Assembly: GCF_014651875.1 (NCBI RefSeq)
Contig: NZ_BMXS01000018.1
Location: 1 to 64,000 of the forward strand
Length of the DNA: 64,000 nucleotides
Source: Litchfieldella qijiaojingensis
GTDB taxonomy: Bacteria > Pseudomonadota > Gammaproteobacteria > Pseudomonadales > Halomonadaceae
Direction of reading: 5' to 3'
The notes under the pieces are model-generated. The model did no database searches. It was not told the DNA's origin and saw nothing but the letters and a program-made list of their open reading frames with translations. Positions 43,963-53,250 of this stretch are shown one piece after another (positions within the stretch are counted from its first letter, which is position 1; every line of letters begins with the position of its first letter). Both the position numbers and the translations under genes were made by a program.

Positions 43963-45243
43963 TCAATGGGCAAAGCGACCGGGACGGAAGGGTTCCAGCG
44001 ACACGGCCGGCGTTTCCCCGTCGATCAGTTGCGCGACCAACTGCGCACTGCCGGCGGATAGCGTCCAGCCGAAGGTGCCGTGGCCGGTATTGAGATAGAG
44101 ATTGTTGCGCTTGCCTTCACCTATCACCGGCGGGCCATCCGGGGTCATGGGTCGAAAACCGGTCCACGATTCGGCGGCGTCGAGATCCGCAGCCCCAGGA
44201 AAGCGGGATTCGATGGCGCGGCGGATCGTCGCCAAGCGACTGCCGGGAATGCGCCGATCCATATCCGCCAGTTCGACGAAGCCGGTGGCCCGGAGCCGGG
44301 AGCCAAGGCGCGTCGATACCACTTTGTAGCGATCGTCGATGACCGTGGAGCGAGGCGCCCGTTCGGGATCGAGCAGTGGCGCCGTGAGCGAATAGCCCTT
44401 GACCGGGTAGATCGGCAATTTGGCACCGAACAGCTCACCCAGACGCCGCGACTGGGTACCGGCACACAGTACGAAGGCGTCGGAAGCGATGCACTCGGGA
44501 ACGTCCGCACCATCGTCACTGGGCTTGAGCCGTAGCGCCCGGATATGGCCCTTGTCGCGTTCGGCACCGACGACCTGGGCGCCATATTGAAAGCATACGC
44601 CACGTGCCTCGCAGGTTCGGGCCAGGGCCTGGGTAAAGCGATAGCAGTCGCCCGTGCCATCGCCGGGCAGCCACAGAGAACCGACGAGAGGACCATGCTC
44701 AGCAAGCGCCGGCTCGCGTTCCAGGGTCGCCGCGGCATCCAGCGACTCGTATTCGATTCCCAGTTCGTTGAGCAGCCCCGCATTGACCTGCAGGGCCTTG
44801 GCACTCTGCGCATCGCTAGCCAACTCCATCAAGCCGCGATGGCCACTATCGAAATCCAGCGACAATTCGTCTTCCAGCGCCTGGAAGCATTGGCGGCTAT
44901 AGCTGCCCAGACGCAACATGGCGCGTTTGTTGGCATCGAATAGCCCCGGCGTCTGGGCGAAGCGCCAGGTCGCGATCAGAAATCGCAGCGTGTCCGCCGT
45001 CGGTGGCAGATGCATCTTCAATGGCGCGTCCTGCTGCAGCAGCCAGGGCAGCGCCTTCTTGATCATTGCCGGCGATGCCCAAGGATAGACATAGCCATAA
45101 CTGCGTTGTCCGGCATTGGCGCGGCTGGTTTCCATGCCAGCTGCATCCAGACGCTCAATGACGGTAACCTGGTGTCCCCGCTGGCACAGGGCATAGGCCG
45201 TGGTCACCCCAACCACCCCGGCACCGATCACTGCGATATGCAT
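43963..45243 (-). CDS. dadA: D-amino acid dehydrogenase, DadA-like
   Basis: A 426-residue FAD enzyme that oxidatively deaminates D-amino acids and passes the electrons to the respiratory chain. VIGAGVVGVTTAY at 5-17 binds FAD; AGMETSRANAGQRSYGYVYP, YPVKGYSLTAPL and WTGFRPMTPDGPPVIGEG are DadA blocks, with GHGTFGWTLSAGSAQ near the end. The ATG at 45243 overlaps the deacetylase gene by 16 bases. Position between deacetylases and a transaminase suggests that it acts on the released amino compound. Confidence 0.87.
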   Translation of the reverse strand: MHIAVIGAGVVGVTTAYALCQRGHQVTVIERLDAAGMETSRANAGQRSYGYVYPWASPAMIKKALPWLLQQDAPLKMHLPPTADTLRFLIATWRFAQTPGLFDANKRAMLRLGSYSRQCFQALEDELSLDFDSGHRGLMELASDAQSAKALQVNAGLLNELGIEYESLDAAATLEREPALAEHGPLVGSLWLPGDGTGDCYRFTQALARTCEARGVCFQYGAQVVGAERDKGHIRALRLKPSDDGADVPECIASDAFVLCAGTQSRRLGELFGAKLPIYPVKGYSLTAPLLDPERAPRSTVIDDRYKVVSTRLGSRLRATGFVELADMDRRIPGSRLATIRRAIESRFPGAADLDAAESWTGFRPMTPDGPPVIGEGKRNNLYLNTGHGTFGWTLSAGSAQLVAQLIDGETPAVSLEPFRPGRFAH

Positions 45244-46358
45244 GGCATGGCACCCCACTTCTTCACCCAGCCATCGATCAGCACTCGCTGAAACGGCTGC
45301 AGCTCTTGATACCCCCAGGCAGCGATTTCTTCATTCTGTGGATCGGGCACACCAACATCACTCCCTGCCAGGGCGGCGATCACTGCATGGCCGCACAACG
45401 GTACGTAGCCTTCTGAATATCCTCCCTCGTGGATCATCACCAGTCGACCATCGCAGCATCGCTGCGCCAGCACCTTGAGCTGACTGGTCATCTCGGCGAA
45501 GGCGGCGCTGTTGAGCAACATCTTGCCTAATGGATCCTTGGCGCAGGCATCGTAGCCACAGGCCACCACGATCAACTCCGGCGCAAAGGCCTCGATGGCG
45601 GGAAGCACCAGACGCCGCATGGCATAGCGGTAGGCGCCGATCCCACTACCCGGAGGTAGCGGCAGGTTGAGGTTGGCCCCTAGCCCTTCCCCCGCGCCAC
45701 GTTCCTCAAAGAAACCACTATCCTGCGGGTAGTTGCCCGCCTGGTGCATCGAAACCGTCAGCACGTCGGGCTCGGTATAGAAAGCGTCCTGCTGGCCATT
45801 GCCGTGATGCACGTCCCAGTCGAGGATCGCCACCCGCCGTACCAGACCCTGGGCACGCGCCTGCATCACCGCAACAGGAATATTGCCCAGCAGGCAGAAG
45901 CCGCGCCCACGATCGGCCTCGGCATGGTGACCGGGCGGGCGGCACAGCGCATAGGCATTGGTCATTTCACCGTTAGCCACGGCGTCGACGGCGGCAATGG
46001 CCAGCCCCACTGACTGCTTGGCGGCAGTCAGGCTACCCGCGGTATAGGGTGCGCAGTCACCGCCATCGCCGATACCCAAACGGCTGCCGGCTTCCAACGC
46101 GTCGAGATAGCGCGGGGTGTGGAAGCGCTCCAGCGACTCACGGCTGGCGGGGCCGGCTTTGCGCACATCCAGTTCGTCGATCAGCCCCGAGACCTCGAGC
46201 AGGTTCTTCAGGCGCCGCTTGCTTTCCGGACTCTCCGAGGCCGACTGCGGCTGCAGGAACTCGCCGGGGGCCGCAAACACGCCGATGGCCCCTGGATCGT
46301 GCCAGAAGCAGCGTTCATGCCAGAAAAACCCGGTGGTTTTTCCTTCCCGTGCGCTCAT
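45228..46358 (-). CDS. Histone-deacetylase-family amidohydrolase 1
   Basis: A 376-residue zinc deacetylase of the class II HDAC/acetylpolyamine amidohydrolase family. PPGHHAEADRGRGFCLLGN holds the catalytic histidine pair, ILDWDVHHGNGQQ supplies two zinc ligands, GYDACAKDPLG the third, and IHEGGYSEGY the transition-state region. The start at 46358 overlaps the upstream stop as ATGA. In bacteria such enzymes deacetylate polyamines or other N-acetyl compounds. A second, distinct family member lies 1 kb upstream in the same cluster. Confidence 0.85.
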   Translation of the reverse strand: MSAREGKTTGFFWHERCFWHDPGAIGVFAAPGEFLQPQSASESPESKRRLKNLLEVSGLIDELDVRKAGPASRESLERFHTPRYLDALEAGSRLGIGDGGDCAPYTAGSLTAAKQSVGLAIAAVDAVANGEMTNAYALCRPPGHHAEADRGRGFCLLGNIPVAVMQARAQGLVRRVAILDWDVHHGNGQQDAFYTEPDVLTVSMHQAGNYPQDSGFFEERGAGEGLGANLNLPLPPGSGIGAYRYAMRRLVLPAIEAFAPELIVVACGYDACAKDPLGKMLLNSAAFAEMTSQLKVLAQRCCDGRLVMIHEGGYSEGYVPLCGHAVIAALAGSDVGVPDPQNEEIAAWGYQELQPFQRVLIDGWVKKWGAMPCISQ

Positions 46359-47311
46359 CACCGTCCCTCGAACCGCTCCCATACCTCGATGGCGGCAGCC
46401 AGGTCCTCGAGCGACGTGCCCACCGACTTGAACACGGTGATCGCCTCCGGGCCGCTGCGCCCCGGTTTGTCGCCGCGCATCAACTCCGCCAGTTCGGCAC
46501 GAATCTTGTCGAAGGCAAAGCGCCCCTCGTCGATGGCCTGCAGAATGTCACCCGCCTCGCCCTTGGCCCCAGCATAGGTGTCGACAAACACCTCGCCGCG
46601 CTCGAAACAGACGGCATCGGTTTCGCGCATGGTGGGGCGAAACGCCCCGACCAGGTCCAAATGGGTTCCGGGCTTGAGCCAGTCACCACGAATCAGTGGC
46701 TCGCTGGAAAGCGTAGCGCAACTGACGATATCTGACTCGGCGGTCGCCGCCTCCAGGTCACTGACCGCTGCGCAATCGAAGCGGTCGGCATAGACGGTCG
46801 CCAGGTTGGCGGCCTTGGCCTGATTGCGTCCCCAGACACGTACCCGCTTGATCGGGCGCACCGCGGCATGGGCCTCGATCAGCACCGGGGCCAGCTTGCC
46901 GGTACCCACCACCAACAGGCTTTCGGCATCGTCACGGGACAACTCCCGGGATGCCAATGCCGAGGCTGCGGCAGTACGGCGTCGAGTCAGCTCGCTTCCC
47001 TCCAGGCAGGCCAGCGGACGTCCGTGCTCGCCCTCGCTGAGCAGGTAGACACCCGAGATCGCTGGCAGCCCATGCTCGGCATTCTGCGGGAAGACATTGA
47101 CCATCTTCACACCGATATAGCCACGCGCCTCCCAGGCCGGCATCAATAGCATGGTCGCCTCACCATCATGACGCTGCATGCTGTGGTGATGGCGCGGCGG
47201 CGCTTCCACACCATCGCGAAAGGCGCGTCCCAGGCGCTCGACCAGCGCGGTCCACGACAAGGCGGCGGCGACTTGCTCGGCACCGATCATGTGAACGCCC
47301 TGCATGCTCAT
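46358..47311 (-). CDS. Ornithine cyclodeaminase / mu-crystallin family protein
   Basis: A 317-residue NAD(P)-dependent enzyme. HHHSMQRHDGEATMLLMPAW near 41-60, KMVNVFPQNAEHGLPAISG, LLVVGTGKLAPVLIEAH (Rossmann loop) and HLDLVGAFRPTMRETD fit the family, which includes ornithine cyclodeaminase, pyrroline-2-carboxylate reductase and similar imine reductases. It lies between two deacetylases, with an ATGA overlap to the downstream one. It could reduce or form a cyclic imino acid from a deacetylated diamino acid; which it does cannot be told. Confidence 0.83.
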   Translation of the reverse strand: MSMQGVHMIGAEQVAAALSWTALVERLGRAFRDGVEAPPRHHHSMQRHDGEATMLLMPAWEARGYIGVKMVNVFPQNAEHGLPAISGVYLLSEGEHGRPLACLEGSELTRRRTAAASALASRELSRDDAESLLVVGTGKLAPVLIEAHAAVRPIKRVRVWGRNQAKAANLATVYADRFDCAAVSDLEAATAESDIVSCATLSSEPLIRGDWLKPGTHLDLVGAFRPTMRETDAVCFERGEVFVDTYAGAKGEAGDILQAIDEGRFAFDKIRAELAELMRGDKPGRSGPEAITVFKSVGTSLEDLAAAIEVWERFEGR

Positions 47312-47330
47312 GTCTCACTCCCATTTTCGG

Positions 47331-48386
47331 TCAATGACCTTCAGTCATTTGGTAGGAGCGGCGAAATCCTTCGAGGAAAGCCGCCAGATTGTGACCCAGG
47401 CTGTCGGTGGGGTAGCCCCCTTCCTGTACCAGCACCACGGGTATCGATAGTTGCCCCAGACGCTCGCCGACACGAGTGAAATCCTCGGTCTCCAGGGTCA
47501 GACCCGCCAAGGGATCGTCCTTGTGGGCGTCCAGTCCCAGCGCCACCACCACCGCACTGGGATCGAAATCGGCAAGCCGCTCGAGCAATGTTTCGAGCGC
47601 CGTCATGAATTCCGCTCCACCGCTGCCCAGTGGCAAAGGCAGATTGACGTTGGTGCCCAATCCCTGGCCGATGCCATGCTCGTCCGCCCCACCCCAGAAG
47701 AAGGGATAGAATTCAGAGGGATCGGCGTGCAACGAACCGGTCCACACGTCACCGCGAGCATAGAAGATGTCCTGGGTGCCATTGCCGTGGTGCAGATCCA
47801 CATCGACGATGGCGACCCGTTCGTGTTCTTCGCGCAGCACCGTGGCAGCGAGTGCCGAATTGTTCAGGAAACAGAAGCCGCCGGCACGATCCGGTCCGGC
47901 ATGGTGTCCTGGCGGGCGACACAATGCGTAAGCCACGTTCTCTCCATTCAACACCGCCTGGGCAGCAGCCTGAGCCGTCGCCGCACTGGCCAGGATGCCA
48001 GTAAAGCTGTCGGCGCCGATCGGGCAGGCCATGTCGTGCAGGTGCCAGCCGGCCTGTCCGACTGGATGTGTCGGATAATGGTGACCACCGCCACAGGGAT
48101 GCACATTGGGCGCCACCAGCTCGGCAGCTCCCGGCAACTGGCGCCAGCGCGAGTGGATAGTCTCGAGGAAGGTCAGGTAACGCGGTGTATGGAAGCGCGC
48201 CAGGCGTTCACGCAATAAGGGAGTATCGAGCGTGGCTGGAGCACGCAGCTCGAGCCCCATTCCGCGAATGGCATCACGCAGGCGCTCGGCGCGCTCCGGA
48301 CGTTCCGGAGACGGTACCGGCACCCCTTTCAACAGGAAGGTAGCCGGGGCGTGTGCATTCTGGGAATCGCTATAGAACAGTTGCAT
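47331..48386 (-). CDS. Histone-deacetylase-family amidohydrolase 2 (APAH-like)
   Basis: 351 residues, closer to acetylpolyamine amidohydrolases than its neighbour. It has YPTHPVGQAGWHLHDMACPI, PPGHHAGPDRAGGFCFLNNS, VDVDLHHGNGTQDIF (zinc ligands D and H), GLDAHKDDPLAGL (zinc ligand D) and QEGGYPTDSLG. GGAAGGAGC precedes the ATG. It releases acetate from an N-acetylated amine. It follows the TRAP transporter genes by 21 bases and probably acts on what they import. Confidence 0.86.
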   Translation of the reverse strand: MQLFYSDSQNAHAPATFLLKGVPVPSPERPERAERLRDAIRGMGLELRAPATLDTPLLRERLARFHTPRYLTFLETIHSRWRQLPGAAELVAPNVHPCGGGHHYPTHPVGQAGWHLHDMACPIGADSFTGILASAATAQAAAQAVLNGENVAYALCRPPGHHAGPDRAGGFCFLNNSALAATVLREEHERVAIVDVDLHHGNGTQDIFYARGDVWTGSLHADPSEFYPFFWGGADEHGIGQGLGTNVNLPLPLGSGGAEFMTALETLLERLADFDPSAVVVALGLDAHKDDPLAGLTLETEDFTRVGERLGQLSIPVVLVQEGGYPTDSLGHNLAAFLEGFRRSYQMTEGH

Positions 48387-48406
48387 GGGAATGGGCTCCT
48401 TCCATC

Positions 48407-49684
48407 CTAGTGAAGCAGCGACGGAATCCAGGTCGACAATATCGGAAACGCTGCCAGCAACACGATCACGGCAATGAACGACAGATAGAACGGCAGCGAC
48501 GCTAGGATCGCGCGTTCATAGGGCACCTCGGCGATGCGCGCCGCCGTCATCAGCGTCATCCCCACTGGTGGTGTGACATTGGAAATGTTCAGCACCACGA
48601 TCATCAGGATGGCGAAGTGCAAGGGATCGAAACCGAGCTGGATCATCGCCGGCACGATCACCGGTGCCACCACCACCAGAGCCGGCAGTACGTCCATCAC
48701 CGTGCCGATGATGATCAGTAGCAGGCACACCAGCATCAGTTGGACGAAGGCGGCATCGCTGAACGTCGTGATGATCGAGGCCGCATCGCGGGCGATCCCC
48801 GAGCGGGTGACGAACCAACCCAGCACCGCCGACGTCGCCAACAGGAAGAACACTACGCCCGAGAAACGCACCGTGACCACTAGCGCATTCCAGATCTTGG
48901 CCAGTGTCAGGTTGCGGTAGAAGAACACGCCGATGAGCAAGGCGTAGACCGCCGCGAAACCGGATGCCTCGGTGATGGTGGTCAGGCCGGACAGGATGCC
49001 GCCGAGGATGATCAGTGGTACGACCATCGCCGGCAAGGCCACCAGGAAGGACACGATCGCCACCTTGAAGGGAATCGGTGCCTGCTTGGGATAGCTGCGA
49101 CGCCAGGCGATGACCATGCTGGTGACCAACAGCGCCGCCGCCAACAGAATGCCCGGCACGATCCCCCCGGCGAACAGATCGATCACCGATATGTCGCGCA
49201 AGAGACTGGCGTAGACAACCATCACCACGCTCGGAGGAATGATTGGACCGATGATCGACGAGCAAGCAGTGATGGCGGCGGCATATTCAGCATCGTAGCC
49301 CTGTTTCTTCATCTCGGGAATCATGATCTTGCCGATCGCCACGGTATCGGTGATCGCCGCCCCGGTAAGCCCGGCAAAGAATACCGACACGGTGACGTTA
49401 ACGTGCGACAGCGCACCGCGAACCCGGCCGAACAGGGCGTTATTGAAGTCGATCAGTTTCTGCGTCAATCCCCCCTGATTCATCAACTCCGCGGTGAAGA
49501 TGAAATACGGCACCGCAATCAACAGAAATCCCGACACCCCCGAGAACATGCGGTCGGCGATGATCCCCAGCATGCGCTCGCCACCGAGGGCGAAACCGCC
49601 TGCCAGGCCCGACATGGCCATGACCACGGCCACCGGCGCGCCAATCAACAGCAGCACCATGAAGACGACGATCGCCGATGTCAT
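48407..49684 (-). CDS. TRAP transporter large permease, DctM-like
   Basis: A 425-residue membrane protein with about a dozen segments, of the DctM family. IADRMFSGVSGFLLIAVPYF, SVFFAGLTGAAITDTVAIG and the TACSSIIGPIIPPSVVMVVY repeat are typical. It is the sodium-driven transport subunit. It overlaps the small permease by ATGA. Confidence 0.9.
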   Translation of the reverse strand: MTSAIVVFMVLLLIGAPVAVVMAMSGLAGGFALGGERMLGIIADRMFSGVSGFLLIAVPYFIFTAELMNQGGLTQKLIDFNNALFGRVRGALSHVNVTVSVFFAGLTGAAITDTVAIGKIMIPEMKKQGYDAEYAAAITACSSIIGPIIPPSVVMVVYASLLRDISVIDLFAGGIVPGILLAAALLVTSMVIAWRRSYPKQAPIPFKVAIVSFLVALPAMVVPLIILGGILSGLTTITEASGFAAVYALLIGVFFYRNLTLAKIWNALVVTVRFSGVVFFLLATSAVLGWFVTRSGIARDAASIITTFSDAAFVQLMLVCLLLIIIGTVMDVLPALVVVAPVIVPAMIQLGFDPLHFAILMIVVLNISNVTPPVGMTLMTAARIAEVPYERAILASLPFYLSFIAVIVLLAAFPILSTWIPSLLH

Positions 49685-50226
49685 GAACGCTCCTCCGCCT
49701 CGGTAGACTCGATCAACTCGTCAATGAGTGCTTGATCGTCAATGAAGTGCTCCAACAGCGCGAAGCCATGCACGAGATGCAGCAGGATGATCACGCCGCT
49801 GACCGGCACCACGATGGCTGTGACGCGATTGGACAACTGGATGTTGTCCGAGATCATGTACAGCTGGGTGGCGTTGAGGAAAAAGCCCCAGCCATACCAG
49901 ACCAGCAAGATCGCGAACAGAGCGATGACGGCCAGGCAGGCAGCGGCCGCGACCTTGATCAGTGGCCTGGGAAGGCTCCTGACCAGCAGCGTCATGGCGA
50001 CATGCTCGCCGTAACGCAGGGAAATGGTCATGGAAAGGAAACCGATCCACGGCAGAAAGATGCGCGCCAGGGAATAGGTCCAGCTGAGGGCACTACCGGT
50101 CATCAGCTTGTAGAGAAAACCAGTGAAGGAAATGCCCAGCATGGCCAGGATACAGGCCACGGAGAGCACGATGGCTACCTGATTGATGCCATCGCTCAGG
50201 CGACGCAGAGGAGCAAGAAGCGACAT
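49681..50226 (-). CDS. TRAP transporter small permease, DctQ-like
   Basis: 181 residues with four likely membrane helices (near 15-40, 48-68, 88-112 and 133-153). SWTYSLARIFLPWIGFLSMT corresponds to the W-E/S-E-x-R-Y region of DctQ proteins. It joins the large permease in the inner membrane. There are 94 bases between it and the binding-protein gene. Confidence 0.85.
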   Translation of the reverse strand: MSLLAPLRRLSDGINQVAIVLSVACILAMLGISFTGFLYKLMTGSALSWTYSLARIFLPWIGFLSMTISLRYGEHVAMTLLVRSLPRPLIKVAAAACLAVIALFAILLVWYGWGFFLNATQLYMISDNIQLSNRVTAIVVPVSGVIILLHLVHGFALLEHFIDDQALIDELIESTEAEERS

Positions 50227-50320
50227 GACGAGATACCGGAAAAGGTCCTGTAATACCTCGGCGACACGCCATCCTTCCTGACGTATCGCCGAAATCGTGC
50301 CGTTGGCAAGACAGGCTTAC

Positions 50321-51397
50321 TTACTGGCCGTAACGCTGGAAGTCCTGCTCGGCGACCTCCTCACCGATGCGCTCGACCTCTGCCAACATGGCCTCGACAC
50401 GCTCCGCATCCATGCCGAAATCGTTGACGATCCATTCCTTCCAGGCCGGACGAGCGATTTCCGCCATCCGCTCCCGCTCCCCTTCAGGCATGATGTAGCA
50501 CTCACTGAAGCGCTCGCAGGACTCTTCCCAGCTCGCCGTGGCCAAGGCACCGGACATGCCGTGACTCATGGCGATAGCTTCCCGAGCCGAGGTCACGATG
50601 GCGCGTTGATGCGATTCCGGGAGCTCCTGGTACCAGGACTCGCTGACCACCCAGGGGGCGCTGTTGTAGACGTGCCCGGTCAGGGTGGTGTAGTCGGTCA
50701 CGGCATCGAAGTTGAAGGTGGTATTGAGCACCGGCGCATTGAACTGGCCATCGGCGAGCCCGGTTTCCAGCGCAGTGATTAACTCACCCCAGGGCAAGGG
50801 GGTGGCCGACGCCCCCAGCGAACGCATGATCGCCACATGCGCGGGGTTTTCCTCGGTACGGATGTTGAGCCCTTCCAGATCCTCCACGGTGCGGATCAAG
50901 CGCTCGTTGTTGGTGAAAGCGACGAAGCCGCCACCATCGTCGAAGGTGCCGAGATAGCGCATGTTGGCCTCATCGATGGTGCCGGACATGAAATCGGCGA
51001 ACCATTCGCCATCGAAGAACGACCAGGCCTGACGCCAGTTGTTGAACAGGAAGGGAGCCGTGACAAGCTGGTAGTCATCGTAGAAGGACGACATCGCCCC
51101 CGCCGACATGATGGTCGACTGCAACGTGCGACCACCCTGTACTTCGGAACCGTTCTCGACCTCGGAACCCAGCTGGCCGCCACCGAAGATGGTGACCTCG
51201 AGATCGCCATCGGTACGAGTTTCGACCAGGTTCTTGAAATGCACCAGCGCCGGGTAGATCTCGTTGTTGCTCATGCTTTCCGGCAGCTGGGTGGCAATGA
51301 CCATCTCGTAGGACTGAGCCTGGACGTGGGTAGTGGCAAGCGCCAGCGGCAAGGCCGCCAATGCTAGCGTGTTGGGCAAAACCGATTTCATTCTCAT
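50321..51397 (-). CDS. TRAP transporter substrate-binding protein, DctP-like
   Basis: A 358-residue periplasmic protein. The signal peptide ends near residue 28 (LALATTHVQAQ). The DctP features are the ligand-arginine region LEGLNIRTEENPAHVAIMR, then GADGQFN-type ALETGLADGQFNAP. AAGGAAGGGGG precedes the ATG. Ligands of this family are organic acids, ectoines, sialic acid and others. With two deacetylases downstream, an N-acetylated compound is a reasonable candidate. Confidence 0.86.
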   Translation of the reverse strand: MRMKSVLPNTLALAALPLALATTHVQAQSYEMVIATQLPESMSNNEIYPALVHFKNLVETRTDGDLEVTIFGGGQLGSEVENGSEVQGGRTLQSTIMSAGAMSSFYDDYQLVTAPFLFNNWRQAWSFFDGEWFADFMSGTIDEANMRYLGTFDDGGGFVAFTNNERLIRTVEDLEGLNIRTEENPAHVAIMRSLGASATPLPWGELITALETGLADGQFNAPVLNTTFNFDAVTDYTTLTGHVYNSAPWVVSESWYQELPESHQRAIVTSAREAIAMSHGMSGALATASWEESCERFSECYIMPEGERERMAEIARPAWKEWIVNDFGMDAERVEAMLAEVERIGEEVAEQDFQRYGQ

Positions 51398-51558
51398 GCC
51401 CCCTTCCTTTATTTGTTTTGGGACCGCAGAGACAACTTACACCCACTGCTATCAGCCTATGACGCTAGTCTTGAGGCTGCTTGCCCGCAACTACGAAAGA
51501 TTTGCCCCAGACTCAGCCCTGTGTCGTAACCGGGGTACGCAACGGGGCGCGCGCCGGT

Positions 51559-52344
51559 TCAGTTCAAGGCACGGCGCTCCGCTGTGGGGGGAACCTCGAA
51601 GCGACGCCGATAGGCTCGCGAGAAACTGCCCTGATCACGAAAGCCGACCAGCGAGGCAACCTGGCTCAACGCCAGACCGGTGTGGAGGACCATGGAACGT
51701 GCATGGTCGAGGCGGCGTCGTTGCACGTATCCCAATGGGGTCATGCCCGTGGCATCGCGAAAGCAGGCGTGGAAATGGCCAGGACTCAGCGCACATAGGC
51801 TGGCCAGGGATTCGACACGGATGTCATCAGCCAGGTGCGCATCGATATGGGCATCGATACGCGACAGATCGAGACGTTCTCGGCTTCGCCAGCCAGCCCG
51901 AGGATCGACGATATCGGCTGGCAGCCGTTCATCGTGGAGCTCCAGATAGATCGCCCGCAAAATCAAGGCGGCGATTTCACTTTGCAGTTCGGGATAATCT
52001 TCGACCTGCTTCATCAATGTGTCGGCGAGCCTGTGCAACTTTGGCGTCACCGTGAAGAAGCGCGGCCGGGCGAACAATCGGTCGACTTCATCGACACAGG
52101 AAAGTGCCGACAGGCTGGCCAACGGCACATCGAGCACCAAGGTACGGTTGAGACCGTCCCCTTGGTACTCGTGATGATAGGTGGTGGGAATCAGGCAGCC
52201 CCGTTCGCCGGTCACGACTTCACCACGCCCTTCGATACTGAGCTCAGTGCTGCCCGATGTCGCCAGGATCAGTTGGTGAAAGCCATGCTCATGGGAAATA
52301 TACTGACGGCTCAGGGTGCAGGCACGTAGATGGAAGAATGACAT
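51559..52344 (-). CDS. AraC family regulator of the TRAP/deacetylase cluster
   Basis: A 261-residue regulator. The N-terminal cupin-type sensor (HEHGFHQLILATSGSTELSI, residues 19-38) is followed by two helix-turn-helix motifs: VESLASLCALSPGHFHACFR and SQVASLVGFRDQGSFSRAYR. It is 161 bases upstream of the DctP gene in the same direction and is the natural candidate to activate the cluster down to 42988 in response to the imported compound. Confidence 0.83.
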   Translation of the reverse strand: MSFFHLRACTLSRQYISHEHGFHQLILATSGSTELSIEGRGEVVTGERGCLIPTTYHHEYQGDGLNRTLVLDVPLASLSALSCVDEVDRLFARPRFFTVTPKLHRLADTLMKQVEDYPELQSEIAALILRAIYLELHDERLPADIVDPRAGWRSRERLDLSRIDAHIDAHLADDIRVESLASLCALSPGHFHACFRDATGMTPLGYVQRRRLDHARSMVLHTGLALSQVASLVGFRDQGSFSRAYRRRFEVPPTAERRALN

Positions 52345-52416
52345 GGCGCAGGCGGTTCCCGTGTCATCATGACCTCTCCACCTTACGCCAGCCGGCTCTC
52401 GATGCCAATCGGCGAC

Positions 52417-52659
52417 TCAGCAGCGCCCCTGCATCCTCAGCCCCGGTGGGCAGAAACCCCGACGGCGATCGTCGTAATAGTAATACTCGTGATAGTCGTG
52501 GTAGCCGCGATGCCGATGACCGTGCCCCCCATCGATCTCGATCAATGGCTCGGTACGGATCTCAGCCGGGGTGAACCGTGCCGGCTTGTAGCTGCAGCCG
52601 GCCATCAACAACGCAGCGCCGAGCACGACCAGAGTGACTAGCTGCATGGAACCTTTCAT
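52417..52659 (-). CDS. Small lipoprotein, 80 residues
   Basis: A signal peptide with lipobox LLMAGC is followed by SYKPARFTP, EPLIEID, a histidine/tyrosine-rich stretch (HGHRHRGYHDYHEYYYYDD) and FCPPGLRMQGRC. The start at 52659 was chosen as the MKGSM that gives a normal lipoprotein signal. It is closely related to the 58-residue protein just upstream at 52920-53096. Anchored probably in the outer membrane; the histidines might bind metal. Function unknown. Confidence 0.7.
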   Translation of the reverse strand: MKGSMQLVTLVVLGAALLMAGCSYKPARFTPAEIRTEPLIEIDGGHGHRHRGYHDYHEYYYYDDRRRGFCPPGLRMQGRC

Positions 52660-52866
52660 GAATGAGTGCCTCGTGAGGATCATGGAAACAACTCCCGTCC
52701 CCTGCGTTCTTCATCGGTTGCCTTCTCATGTCCGTTCCAGAACGACGAGGCTCTCGCCACCGGGCAACTCGAACAGTGTTTTTTTACAGTATATCCGCTC
52801 GTTGGGGAAGCCCCCAGCCAACAATGCGCAAGAATTGCGCAACCTTGTACCTACATGTAAGAACCA

Positions 52867-52895
52867 TCAAGGGCACGCGGTCGGCGTGCCCTTGA
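52867..52895. terminator. Hairpin after the 58-residue lipoprotein gene
   Basis: TCAAGGGCACGC (52867-52878) and GCGTGCCCTTGA (52884-52895) are perfectly complementary with a 5-base loop. It lies 25 bases beyond the stop of the leftward small lipoprotein gene and probably ends its transcript. Confidence 0.65.
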
Positions 52896-52919
52896 TATCT
52901 GGTCACGATCGCTCGGCCT

Positions 52920-53096
52920 TCAGCAGTTGCCTTTCTTGGCCTGCCCGGGTGGACAGAAGCTGCCATCATGATGCCTACGGTCATCGTCGATCACGATCAG
53001 CGGCTCGGACTTGATGCGGGCGGGCTGGTAGCTGCAACCTGCGACAAGCAGTGCCGAAAGCAACACGATGGTCAGGGTGATCAAGGGCTTGTTCAT
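52920..53096 (-). CDS. Small lipoprotein, 58 residues
   Basis: A short gene encoding MNKPLITLTIVLLSALLVAG then C, a clear lipoprotein signal, followed by SYQPARIKSEPLIVIDDD, RRHHDGSFCPPG and a KKGNC end. It matches the 80-residue lipoprotein downstream in the blocks AGCSYxPAR, EPLIxID, FCPPG and a final cysteine, but lacks the long His/Tyr stretch. GGAGG lies 15 bases before the ATG. The pair looks like a tandem duplication. Function unknown; two paired cysteines could form a disulphide. Confidence 0.7.
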   Translation of the reverse strand: MNKPLITLTIVLLSALLVAGCSYQPARIKSEPLIVIDDDRRHHDGSFCPPGQAKKGNC

Positions 53097-53250
53097 GGAA
53101 CGTCCATTTCCTCCAACAGTAAAAGGTGATAGGCATCATTCTAGCGAACGCAATGCCTGGACGAAAATGTCGCCGAATACCAACGGTACCGATCAAGCAG
53201 CCACAGCTACCTTCCTGGCGCCCATCGTCTTGGCGAAGGTAGGGGTCTCG

